DNA of 13,978 bases from CAZXBB01 sp964638815 (lineage in GTDB: Bacteria; Planctomycetota; Phycisphaerae; Phycisphaerales; SM1A02). The stretch is from NCBI GenBank assembly GCA_964638815.1, contig CAZXBB010000200.1, positions 1 to 13,978 of the forward strand. The letters are read 5' to 3'. Positions 7,250-13,205 of this stretch are shown piece after piece; within the stretch, counting starts at the first letter, position 1; each line of letters opens with the position of its first letter. The notes below the pieces were generated by a model, which was given only the letters and a program-made list of their open reading frames with translations, was not told where the DNA came from and did not search any database. The position numbers and the translations under genes were made by a program.

Positions 7250-7306
7250 GGTGCGCTCCCGGGCTCTCCCCGGCGTGGCCCGTCCGCGGCCCGTCCCGGC
7301 GGGTGC

Positions 7307-7340
7307 TACACTCTATCGCTTGTGGTCCGCGGGACCGAGG
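7307..7340 (+). promoter_or_regulatory. Candidate dnaN -10 box, leader hairpin and SD
   Basis: TACACT at 7307-7312 is preceded by TGC, an extended -10 form, and predicts a start near 7319. The short leader holds a 5-bp hairpin, GGTCC at 7324-7328 with GGACC at 7332-7336, directly followed by GAGG at 7337-7340, 10 nt before the ATG. The hairpin could affect access to the SD. No -35 is evident. Confidence 0.4.
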
Positions 7341-7350
7341 AACAACATCT

Positions 7351-8463
7351 ATGAAGGTCATCTGCGACAGATCGTCGCTGCTCGAGGCGATCAACAACAT
7401 CACGAGCGTCGTCGCGACCCGCACGCCGTCGCCCGTCCTCCATTGCGTGAAGCTGACGGCGTCGAACGGCGTGCTCACCATGGCCGCGACCGACCTCGAG
7501 GTCGGCCTGCGGCTGGGCGTCGAACAGGTGGACGTCCAGGAGGAGGGCGAAGCGCTCCTCCCCGCCGACAAGCTGGCCCAGATCGTGCGCAACAGCGATG
7601 ACACGACGCTGACCGCGGAGACGGACAACCACGCCGTCCACATCCGCGGCAAGGACTCGCACTTCACGATCTACGGTTTCGATCCCGCGGAAGCGCCCGC
7701 CGTCCGGGACTTCGAGGGTGCGAAGGTCGATTGCGAGATTGACGCCGGGGCGTTCCAGATCATGATCAGCCGCACGCTGTTCGCAGCGGCCGCCGAGCAC
7801 AGCCGGTACGCGATCAACGGCATCCTCTTCGAGCGTGACGGACGCAACCTCCGCATGGTCGCGACGGACGGTCGCCGGCTGGCGGTCGCGCGCGGTCACT
7901 GCTCCGGCGAGCCCGGCACCACCTCGTGCATCGTTCCCTCGAAGGCTCTCAACCTGATCGGTCGGCTCGTGCGCGATCCGGAGGCGCCGGTGCGCGTGTC
8001 GATCAGCGAGAACCAGGCACTCTTCTGCGTCGGCGAGGGGCCCGGGGCAGCGGTGCTCTCGAGCAACCTCGTCGAGGGCTCGTTCCCGCCCTTCGAGGAC
8101 GTGATCCCGAAGGACCAGGACAAGAAGGTCACCTTCAACGTCGACGTGCTGCGCAGCGCGATCAAGCGCGCCGCGCTCCTCACCAACGAGGAGTCGAAGG
8201 GCGTGCGTCTCAACTTCGCGGACAACCAGCTCACCCTGACGAGCCGCGCACCCGAGATGGGCGAGGCGGAGATCCACGTGGACCTCGAGAGCTACGAGGG
8301 CGACCCCGTCGAGATCGGGTTCAATCCCGGTTTCATCACGGATGCCCTCAAGGTGATGGACGGCGGCGACGTGATCATCGAGCTCAAGGCGGCGAACAAG
8401 CCCGGCGTGCTGAGGACCGGGACCGAGTTCACGTACGTGGTGATGCCGGTCAATCTGCAGTGA
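7351..8463 (+). CDS. dnaN: DNA polymerase III beta subunit (sliding clamp)
   Basis: A 370-residue sliding clamp that dimerises around DNA and tethers the replicative polymerase. It begins MKVICDRSSLLEAINNI and has three repeated clamp domains of about 120 residues each (near 1-122, 123-245 and 246-370). Recognisable clamp signatures are VATDGRRLAVARG in the second domain, LVEGSFPPFEDVIPK at the second-third boundary, and the C-terminal YVVMPVNLQ that lines the partner-binding pocket. Length is as expected. The ATG at 7351 matches the family N-terminus; the longer in-frame extension upstream is non-coding leader. Unlike the common dnaA-dnaN-recF arrangement, it is flanked here by transketolase and a zinc-ribbon gene. 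Confidence 0.97.
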   Translation: MKVICDRSSLLEAINNITSVVATRTPSPVLHCVKLTASNGVLTMAATDLEVGLRLGVEQVDVQEEGEALLPADKLAQIVRNSDDTTLTAETDNHAVHIRGKDSHFTIYGFDPAEAPAVRDFEGAKVDCEIDAGAFQIMISRTLFAAAAEHSRYAINGILFERDGRNLRMVATDGRRLAVARGHCSGEPGTTSCIVPSKALNLIGRLVRDPEAPVRVSISENQALFCVGEGPGAAVLSSNLVEGSFPPFEDVIPKDQDKKVTFNVDVLRSAIKRAALLTNEESKGVRLNFADNQLTLTSRAPEMGEAEIHVDLESYEGDPVEIGFNPGFITDALKVMDGGDVIIELKAANKPGVLRTGTEFTYVVMPVNLQ

Positions 8464-8522
8464 CGAAGTGAGGGTGCCGGCCGCTCGCGGTCGGGCGTCA
8501 GTCTTCCCCGATCCGCAGTCCG

Positions 8523-8575
8523 TCGATCGGTCGATCGGTCGATCCGTCGATCCGTCGATCCGTTCCGTCGATCCG
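8523..8575. repeat. 8-bp tandem repeat between convergent genes
   Basis: Five contiguous 8-mers at 8523-8562 (TCGATCGG twice, then TCGATCCG three times), a TTCCG interruption, and a sixth TCGATCCG at 8568-8575. Weaker echoes (GTCAATCCGGCAATCGG) run into the stop of the next gene. The array fills the gap between dnaN and the convergent zinc-ribbon gene. The units carry GATC and CGATCG palindromes. Confidence 0.88.
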
Positions 8576-8582
8576 GCAACCG

Positions 8583-8909
8583 TCAATCCGGCAATCGGCG
8601 CACGCAGTATGCCGCCACCAGCACCGGCGCGATCGGTGCGACCAGCAGCACGAGCAGCGGCGTGAGGAAGAGCGCCTGGTCCCGGAACATCGTGATCGCC
8701 CCGATCCCGAGCAGCACGGTCACCGCGAAGAGCGCCAGCAGCCGCCAGCGCAGGCGGTGGAAGAACGCGCGCTCGCGGGCGAGCGCGGCGGAAGCGCCGA
8801 GCATGGCCTGGCCGCACTCCGGACAACGCACGCCGCCGGCCGACAACGTGCCGCGGAGGTCGTAGTCGCAGGCGCCGCAACTCGAAGATGGGATCGCGCG
8901 TCTGGTCAT
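8583..8909 (-). CDS. Small zinc-ribbon membrane protein
   Basis: A 108-residue protein with an N-terminal zinc ribbon: CGACDYDLRG near residue 11 and CPECG near residue 34 supply two CxxC pairs. Two hydrophobic segments follow: LLALFAVTVLLGIGAITMF (about 57-75) and FLTPLLVLLVAPIAPVLVAAY (about 81-101). Ribbons with a C-x-YDLRG centre linked to membrane helices are, to my knowledge, frequent in planctomycete proteins and uncharacterised. The ribbon probably faces the cytoplasm. Its start lies 41 bp after the stop of the redoxin gene on the same strand, so it is likely the last gene of that operon. No strong SD is seen. A role in metal or redox handling is only suggested by context. Confidence 0.8.
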   Translation of the reverse strand: MTRRAIPSSSCGACDYDLRGTLSAGGVRCPECGQAMLGASAALARERAFFHRLRWRLLALFAVTVLLGIGAITMFRDQALFLTPLLVLLVAPIAPVLVAAYCVRRLPD

Positions 8910-8949
8910 TCCAGATCAAGCCTATCCCCGAAAGCCGCCGGCTCCAGTG

Positions 8950-9576
8950 CTATCTGCTGTATTTCACGGAGCAGCCGTACGGCTTGACCCGGTCGGGCGT
9001 GACCGCCTCGCCCGCGACGATCTGGCGGACGGCGTCAACGACGTAGTTTTTCGCCTCGCCGCGGCGCTTCGTGCCGAGATGATTGTCGTCGATTGCGCCC
9101 GCGTAACGCAGATTGCCCTGCTCGTCGATGACGAACATCTGGGGCGTTCGCCGCGCGTCGTACCGTTTCCCGACGTCTCCCGTGCGGTCCAGGAGGATCG
9201 GGTACGCGAGCTTGTACTGCTCGATCCACAGCTTCGCACTGGCCGGGGTCGCGTCATGCGTCGAATCGATGGCGAGCCATACGGCGTTGGGCACGAGCTG
9301 CCTGACCTGGCGGTAGGTCTCCGGCATGGACCCGGACCGGTAGTGACGCTCGACGTACGGGCAGTCCGGATTGATCCACTCGAGGATGACGAGCTTCTCG
9401 CGGTAGGTCTCGAGCCGGCACGTGCGACCCTCGGCGTCCACGAGCTCGAAGTCCGGCGCCTTCTCGCCGATCTTCGGCCCCATCTCCGCGGGGTGCATGA
9501 GCTGGAGCGCGAGCACGCCCGGCGTCGTCAGGAGCGCGGCGAGGAGCGTTGTGATCGTTGCGGTGCGGCGTTTCAT
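8950..9576 (-). CDS. Exported redoxin (AhpC/TSA-thioredoxin-like), single active-site Cys
   Basis: A 208-residue protein with a signal-like N-terminus (basic MKRR, then TITTLLAALLTTPGVLAL) and a thioredoxin-fold domain from about residue 35. The block EKAPDFELVDAEG is typical of redoxins. The active-site segment is WINPDCPYVERHY, with C72 where thioredoxins have CxxC: the second Cys is replaced by V. The cis-proline is P145 in RRTPQMFV. A C-terminal GCSVKY supplies C202, a plausible resolving cysteine. This combination, CPYV plus C-terminal GCSVKY, occurs in a known but uncharacterised exported redoxin group. Its ATG overlaps the stop of the upstream DsbD-N-like gene by 4 bp (ATGA at 9576-9573), so translation is probably coupled. 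Likely a periplasmic thiol reductant or peroxidase; the reaction is unproved. Confidence 0.85.
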   Translation of the reverse strand: MKRRTATITTLLAALLTTPGVLALQLMHPAEMGPKIGEKAPDFELVDAEGRTCRLETYREKLVILEWINPDCPYVERHYRSGSMPETYRQVRQLVPNAVWLAIDSTHDATPASAKLWIEQYKLAYPILLDRTGDVGKRYDARRTPQMFVIDEQGNLRYAGAIDDNHLGTKRRGEAKNYVVDAVRQIVAGEAVTPDRVKPYGCSVKYSR

Positions 9577-10535
9577 CGGTCGTCCCGAAGCGGGGGAGGG
9601 TCGATCGCGACGGTGACATCATAGCAGGGCTGATCAGGTCGTCGCCCGACCGTCACGAGCCCGCTCGCGAGGAGGCGTTCGCCGAGAGCGTTCCCGGGGC
9701 GTACGTCGAGCGGAATCCGCATCACGAATCGTCCGTCCTCGCGCTCGACCTGCGGCTCGCCGCAGGTCACGCCCGGCGTCGATCGCGGAAGGAAGGACAA
9801 CTCGTCGTCCGGCCCGTGCGATCCGGTGATCACGAGCGTCGGCGCGGAGCCCGACCTGTCGATCCGCGCGGCGGCGTCCTTCATTGCCGACAGCGGTCGC
9901 GGCAGACGCGACCGGAAGCGATCGATGATCCCGGCATCCGGCACGGGCCCCGACGCGTCGGTCCCACGACCGGCGAACCCGATCGTCACCGCGCGCGTGA
10001 CCCGCCCGATCAGGCAGCGCTCCCGGCACACGAAGTAGTGGACGTCAACGTCGAACGCGGCCCGATCGAGAGCGGGCAGAGCGTCGGGCGGCGGCGTGAT
10101 CGGCACGAACAGCACGGTTTCGCCGTGGTAGCCGTTGGTCGTGCCCGCGGGATCGTCGATCGCCTCCGGACGCGGGTACGCGGTCTTTCCGACCTTGTAG
10201 CCGAGCGGGGCGCGGACCGTGACCTCGGTCGGTGCGCCCGAAGCGCCGGGATCCTCCCAGTAGACGTGCCATTCCGGCTCGATCTCGAAGATCACGGCGA
10301 GGTGGAACGGCACGCCGGGCCTGATGGCGGGGACGTCCGCCGCGACGCGCACCTTGACGAGCCGATCCGCGGTAAGCGGCGGATCCTGTTCGGCCGTGCC
10401 GGGAAGACGAAGCTGGGCCCGTGCCGGCGTTGCGAGGACGGCGGCCGCGACCAGGATCGACAGTGCAGCGATCGAACGACGTCCTGGCATCGGGGGCATC
10501 GGGGGCATCGGGGGCATCGGGGGCATCGGGGGCAT
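9573..10535 (-). CDS. Orphan DsbD N-terminal-domain (disulfide corrector) protein, exported
   Basis: About 305-320 residues. Numbered from the ATG at 10490 there is a signal peptide (SIAALSILVAAAVLA, cleavage after ARA near 25). A domain like the periplasmic N-terminal part of DsbD/ScsB follows: EPEWHVYWEDPGASGAP near 71-87, a TTNGYHGETVLFVPI block, and VCRERCLIG with C155 and C159. C243 and C289 lie further on. In DsbD this domain passes electrons from the membrane domain to substrates such as DsbC. Here there is no transmembrane domain and no C-terminal thioredoxin domain, so it is an orphan. Six in-frame ATGs precede or form the start; the outermost, at 10535, has GGAG 6 nt upstream and is my preferred start (320 aa). 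It overlaps the redoxin gene by 4 bp. Confidence 0.78.
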   Translation of the reverse strand: MPPMPPMPPMPPMPPMPGRRSIAALSILVAAAVLATPARAQLRLPGTAEQDPPLTADRLVKVRVAADVPAIRPGVPFHLAVIFEIEPEWHVYWEDPGASGAPTEVTVRAPLGYKVGKTAYPRPEAIDDPAGTTNGYHGETVLFVPITPPPDALPALDRAAFDVDVHYFVCRERCLIGRVTRAVTIGFAGRGTDASGPVPDAGIIDRFRSRLPRPLSAMKDAAARIDRSGSAPTLVITGSHGPDDELSFLPRSTPGVTCGEPQVEREDGRFVMRIPLDVRPGNALGERLLASGLVTVGRRPDQPCYDVTVAIDPPPLRDDR

Positions 10536-10553
10536 CGGGGGCTCCGGGGGCTC
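10488..10553 (-). repeat. 9-bp tandem array forming the translation start region
   Basis: On the minus strand the units CCCCCGATG (six ATGs, ending at 10535, 10526, 10517, 10508, 10499 and 10490) are preceded by two variant units CCCCCGGAG. All ATGs are in frame with the DsbD-N-like gene and would encode repeated Met-Pro-Pro. The variant units provide GGAG at 10545-10542, 6 nt before the first ATG, and another 9 nt further upstream. A single pattern of mutations thus separates SD-like from start-like units. Confidence 0.85.
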
Positions 10554-10568
10554 CGGGGAGGCAGACAC

Positions 10569-10574
10569 ATGGTA
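10569..10574 (-). promoter_or_regulatory. Candidate -10 box of the DsbD-N/redoxin operon
   Basis: On the minus strand GCTACCAT gives hexamer TACCAT, predicting transcription start near 10562 and a leader of about 27 nt that contains both GGAG units. Position and resemblance to other -10 candidates in this window are the only support. Confidence 0.35.
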
Positions 10575-10690
10575 GCCGTGGATATTGCATGAACGACCGA
10601 TGCGAGCGTTCGGTCTGGAGCGGTCACGCGGTTGACGCGGGCGGAGTTGCCAACCGGCGCCAGGCCCGCAGAATGGACGCGGGCAGCAAG

Positions 10691-10695
10691 GGAGG
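10691..10695 (+). promoter_or_regulatory. Ribosome binding site of the rhodanese lipoprotein
   Basis: AAGGGAGG ends at 10695, 4 nt before the ATG at 10700; it selects that ATG over in-frame codons further upstream. Confidence 0.7.
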
Positions 10696-10699
10696 AACC

Positions 10700-11164
10700 A
10701 TGCCGACACGCGAGCCGTTGCGTCTTTCCATTCTGGTCGCCCTGGTCGCCGCGTGCGCTCTCGCCGGTTGCGGCAACCCGCGCACAAGCGATCGCGACAT
10801 CGACTTCGTCGGTGTCGCCGACGCGAGCGAGATCGTTGCGACCGGGTCCGGCCTCTTCGGCGGGCGGTCCGCCGGTACATGGCTCGATCCCCGCTCTGCG
10901 CGGGAGTTCCGGGAAGGGCACCTGCCCGGCGCGGTGCACTTCCCGATCGAGACGGCACGGGAGCGACACGCCGATCTCGACGTGTACGGCACGATCGTCG
11001 TCTACGGCAATGACTACAACGATCCCGTCGCGATCGCGATGACGAAGACGCTGCTCGAGCTCGGGCACTCGAACGTGCACACGCTGCGCGGCGGCATTCG
11101 CGCCTGGCAGGAGGCGGGCAACGAGCTCGAGCGCCCGGCCTCACCACCGCCCTCGCGCCCGTGA
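10700..11164 (+). CDS. Rhodanese-fold lipoprotein lacking the catalytic cysteine
   Basis: A 154-residue protein with a lipoprotein signal: hydrophobic LSILVALVAACA and lipobox LAGC, with lipidated C24. The rest follows a single rhodanese domain: the WLDPRSAREFREGHLPGAVHFP block near 61-82, then GTIVVYGNDYNDPVAIAM, then LGHSNVHTLRGGIRAWQEAG near 121-140. Active rhodaneses have Cys right after the VVY strand to carry persulfide; here that place is G103 and the loop reads GNDYND. It therefore cannot transfer sulfur by the usual route. Such domains can be binding or regulatory modules. The only cysteines left lie in the signal peptide and at the lipid anchor. It is divergently transcribed from the DsbD-N/redoxin operon and separated by about 160 bp, suggesting shared control. 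Confidence 0.85.
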   Translation: MPTREPLRLSILVALVAACALAGCGNPRTSDRDIDFVGVADASEIVATGSGLFGGRSAGTWLDPRSAREFREGHLPGAVHFPIETARERHADLDVYGTIVVYGNDYNDPVAIAMTKTLLELGHSNVHTLRGGIRAWQEAGNELERPASPPPSRP

Positions 11165-11174
11165 TGAACCCGCC

Positions 11175-12137
11175 TCAGCCGGTGAGCAGCACGAAGTCCG
11201 GGTCGATGACGCGCATTCCGTCCGCGTCCGTGACGACCGTCCGGTACCCGGGGCGCAACGCGCCGGACGCCCACGCGCCGTCCGGCCGCAGCGCGATCAT
11301 CGCGATCTGGTGTTCGGGCGCGAGGTCGTAGGCGTCGCGGATCCGCCCGAGGGCCTCCCGCAGCGCCTCCCCCGGCGTCGCGCCGCGACGCATTTCGTCG
11401 GCCACGAGGAACGAGCTGCACAACCCCATGACGAGCTCGCCGGATCCGGTCGCCGTCACCGCTCCGCACGCCGGGTCGACGTACAGCCCGTGCCCGATGA
11501 TCGGCGCATCGCCGATGCGGCCCGGGATCGTGTAGGGCATCCCGCTCGTCGAGCAGGCGCCGGCCAGCACGCCCGACGCGTCGAGCGCGAGCGTGCCCAC
11601 GGTGTCGTGCCCCGCCCACTTCGCCTCGAACTGATCGTGGAACAGCGCCCCGCCCTCGCCGTCGTCAACCGGCAGTGCCGGCCAGTAGCCGGCGTCCTTC
11701 GACTGGTCGATCGTGACCGGGTGCCGCTTCCACCTCTCCCAGTGCTCGCGCGCGGTGTCGGAAAGCGTCTCCCGCGCCGTGAAGCCCTGCGTGTCCGCGA
11801 ACGCGTCGGCGCCGGCGCCGGCGAGCAGAACGAACGGCGTCTCCTCCATCACGCGTCGCGCGATCGCGACCGGGTTGCGGTGCCGGCGCAGATCGCACAC
11901 GCCCCCGCACGCGCGCGGCGAGAGCATGATCGACCCGTCGAGTGCGACGTTCCCCTCGGCGTCGGGCAGGCCGCCGTAGCCGACGGAGTCCACGGTCGGG
12001 TCGTTCTCGGCCTCGGTGCACACGGCCTCGACGGCGTCGAGCGCCGGGCCGCCGGCGGCGAGCGCGGGCCACGCGACGCGATGCCCGCGACCCGAGAAGG
12101 ACCAGGTGGAGAGGAGGAGCGGCGCGGCCTGCGTCAT
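11175..12137 (-). CDS. Glycosylasparaginase / isoaspartyl peptidase-family Ntn hydrolase
   Basis: A 320-residue Ntn hydrolase closest to N4-(beta-N-acetylglucosaminyl)-L-asparaginase. It has the family N-terminal pattern (AWPALAAGGPALDAVEA, SVGYGGLPDAEG, LDGSIM). The autoprocessing site is GHDTVGTLALD: cleavage before T179 would free the catalytic threonine and give alpha and beta chains. Substrate-pocket residues are visible as R207 and D210 in IPGRIGDAPI and TGSG at 230-233. The family cleaves the GlcNAc-Asn bond of glycoasparagines, and some bacterial members hydrolyse beta-aspartyl peptides; which applies here is open. There is no evident signal peptide, unlike exported bacterial and lysosomal members, so it is probably cytoplasmic. 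Its ATG overlaps the preceding stop by 4 bp (12137-12134), so it is translationally coupled to the AsmA-like gene. Confidence 0.9.
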   Translation of the reverse strand: MTQAAPLLLSTWSFSGRGHRVAWPALAAGGPALDAVEAVCTEAENDPTVDSVGYGGLPDAEGNVALDGSIMLSPRACGGVCDLRRHRNPVAIARRVMEETPFVLLAGAGADAFADTQGFTARETLSDTAREHWERWKRHPVTIDQSKDAGYWPALPVDDGEGGALFHDQFEAKWAGHDTVGTLALDASGVLAGACSTSGMPYTIPGRIGDAPIIGHGLYVDPACGAVTATGSGELVMGLCSSFLVADEMRRGATPGEALREALGRIRDAYDLAPEHQIAMIALRPDGAWASGALRPGYRTVVTDADGMRVIDPDFVLLTG

Positions 12138-13018
12138 TTGTCCTTCTTCTCCCCGAAGAGATCTCCGATCCCCTTGAGCGCGTCCTCCGCCGCCTTGCCC
12201 GCTTCCTGGACGCCCTTGCCGACCTCGCTGACGGCCGCCTCGACTTCGCCGGTCACGTCCATGAGCTGACCCTGCGCCGTCGCGGCCACGTCGACGCCGA
12301 GCGAGGTCAGGCTCTCGAGTTGCTCGAGATGCCCGCCGAGATCGTTCAGCAGGTCCGCGGGAAGCAAGTCGGCGCCGGCCTCGAGCACGCTCGCGAAGAC
12401 GGCCTTCATGACGATCGAAATCAGTTCGGAAAGCAGGACGCCGGTGTCGGATTCGGAGCCGACGTCCTTCAGCCGGATCTCCTCGATCGGCACGTCCACC
12501 CGCGTCAGGCTGCCGCCCAACGGGACGAGATCGACCGTGACGTCGATGTCGCTGATCACGACCTCCTGGATGACGAACTTCCTGCCGTCGCCGTCGGACG
12601 GCGTCTTCGGGGGGTCGCCGGTTTCCAGACGCTTGAGGTTCGCGAGGATCACGTCGTAGTTGGCCTTGCCGGCCTTGCGTTCGAGGCTGAGATCGAGGTC
12701 ACCGAGCGCGAGGGTCGGCAGTCGCACGATGTCGTCGCGCAGCGTAGCGAGCGAGACCGTTACGTCGCCATGGCCGAGCGCGAGGAACCGCTCCCCGTCG
12801 AAATCGGGCGGGTTCGCGACGTTCAGCCCGGCCAGGCCGAAAGTCCCGCCCATGATGCCGACGTCCGCGGACGACAGCGTCGTCTCCACGCCGAGCGCGT
12901 GCGTGCCGCCGCGCTCGATCGCGGTCTTCGCGAGGGAGTCCACGTAGAAGAACAGCGCGGCCACCAGGACGACCGCGAGGATCACCAGGACGACGACGAG
13001 CCTCATCAGCATCTTCAT
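12134..13018 (-). CDS. AsmA-like membrane-anchored protein
   Basis: A 294-residue protein with one N-terminal membrane helix (LVVVLVILAVVLVAALFFYV, about 7-26) and a long extracytoplasmic part. The region after the helix, with the TAIERGGTHALGVETTL block and then a GLAGLNVANPPDFDGERFL block, matches the start of AsmA/DUF748-type proteins, which form bridge-like envelope structures and are linked to lipid transport. At under 300 residues it is short for that group. The last 60 residues form an Ala/Glu/Lys-rich amphipathic helix (EVEAAVSEVGKGVQEAGKAA, then LFGEKKDK). The start at 13018 is firm: GGAGG at 13030-13026 lies 7 nt upstream on the minus strand. Coupled by ATGA overlap to the asparaginase; the functional connection is unclear. 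Confidence 0.8.
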   Translation of the reverse strand: MKMLMRLVVVLVILAVVLVAALFFYVDSLAKTAIERGGTHALGVETTLSSADVGIMGGTFGLAGLNVANPPDFDGERFLALGHGDVTVSLATLRDDIVRLPTLALGDLDLSLERKAGKANYDVILANLKRLETGDPPKTPSDGDGRKFVIQEVVISDIDVTVDLVPLGGSLTRVDVPIEEIRLKDVGSESDTGVLLSELISIVMKAVFASVLEAGADLLPADLLNDLGGHLEQLESLTSLGVDVAATAQGQLMDVTGEVEAAVSEVGKGVQEAGKAAEDALKGIGDLFGEKKDK

Positions 13019-13025
13019 GACGTGA

Positions 13026-13063
13026 CCTCCCTGCCCGGCTCCGGCTCCGGGGAGAGCATCGTA
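13026..13063 (-). promoter_or_regulatory. SD and candidate -10 of the AsmA-asparaginase operon
   Basis: On the minus strand GGAGG at 13030-13026 precedes the ATG at 13018 by 7 nt and is a strong SD. TACGAT at 13063-13058 is a possible -10, giving a leader of about 33 nt. No -35 is seen because the 13-bp repeat array begins just upstream, at 13081. Confidence 0.45.
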
Positions 13064-13080
13064 CGAGAAGTGCCGGGTCA

Positions 13081-13145
13081 TTTCCGCGCGCCGTTTCCGC
13101 GCGCCGTTTCCGCGAGCCACTTCCGCGAGCGGTTTCCGCGCGCCG
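13081..13145. repeat. 13-bp tandem repeat, five copies
   Basis: Five contiguous 13-mers: TTTCCGCGCGCCG at 13081, 13094 and 13133, with variants TTTCCGCGAGCCA at 13107 and CTTCCGCGAGCGG at 13120. It lies in the 187-bp divergent gap between the AsmA-like operon and the dockerin-type gene, where the upstream promoter elements of both would be expected. Confidence 0.9.
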
Positions 13146-13194
13146 GAACGCCCCGCCACGGTCTTTCTCGGCTGGCGGCCATGACGACCGCCCC

Positions 13195-13198
13195 GGAG
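13195..13198 (+). promoter_or_regulatory. Ribosome binding site of the dockerin-type gene
   Basis: GGAG lies 7 nt before the ATG at 13206 and supports that start. Confidence 0.6.
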
Positions 13199-13205
13199 CA
13201 CCGCC

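Larger units (their letters stand above)
7063..7350. other. Divergent tkt-dnaN intergenic region
   Basis: A gap of 288 bp with no supported gene. It contains a small hairpin (AAAAC at 7087-7091 with GTTTT at 7096-7100) near the transketolase start, a DnaA-box-like 9-mer at 7241-7249, and a promoter candidate with a short leader hairpin before dnaN. dnaA is not in this window, and the region is not strongly AT-rich, so there is no evidence for a full replication origin here. Confidence 0.5.

Noticed and set aside
7063..7350. A replication origin upstream of dnaN
   Set aside because: Only one DnaA-box-like site is visible, there is no AT-rich unwinding region and dnaA is absent.
8464..8522. 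Rho-independent terminator after dnaN
   Set aside because: The possible stem around 8480 is short with a 2-nt loop and has no T-tract.
7306..8919. A 537-codon minus-strand frame opposite dnaN and through the 8-bp array
   Set aside because: It is antisense to dnaN and shares its start area with the zinc-ribbon gene in another frame; no family features.
10536..11147. Upstream extension of the DsbD-N-like frame
   Set aside because: It is Arg/Ser-rich and antisense to the rhodanese; the signal peptide begins just after the repeat array, so the start must lie in the array.
8464..13145. Tandem arrays read as CRISPR
   Set aside because: Units are 8-13 bp and contiguous without unique spacers, and no cas genes are present.
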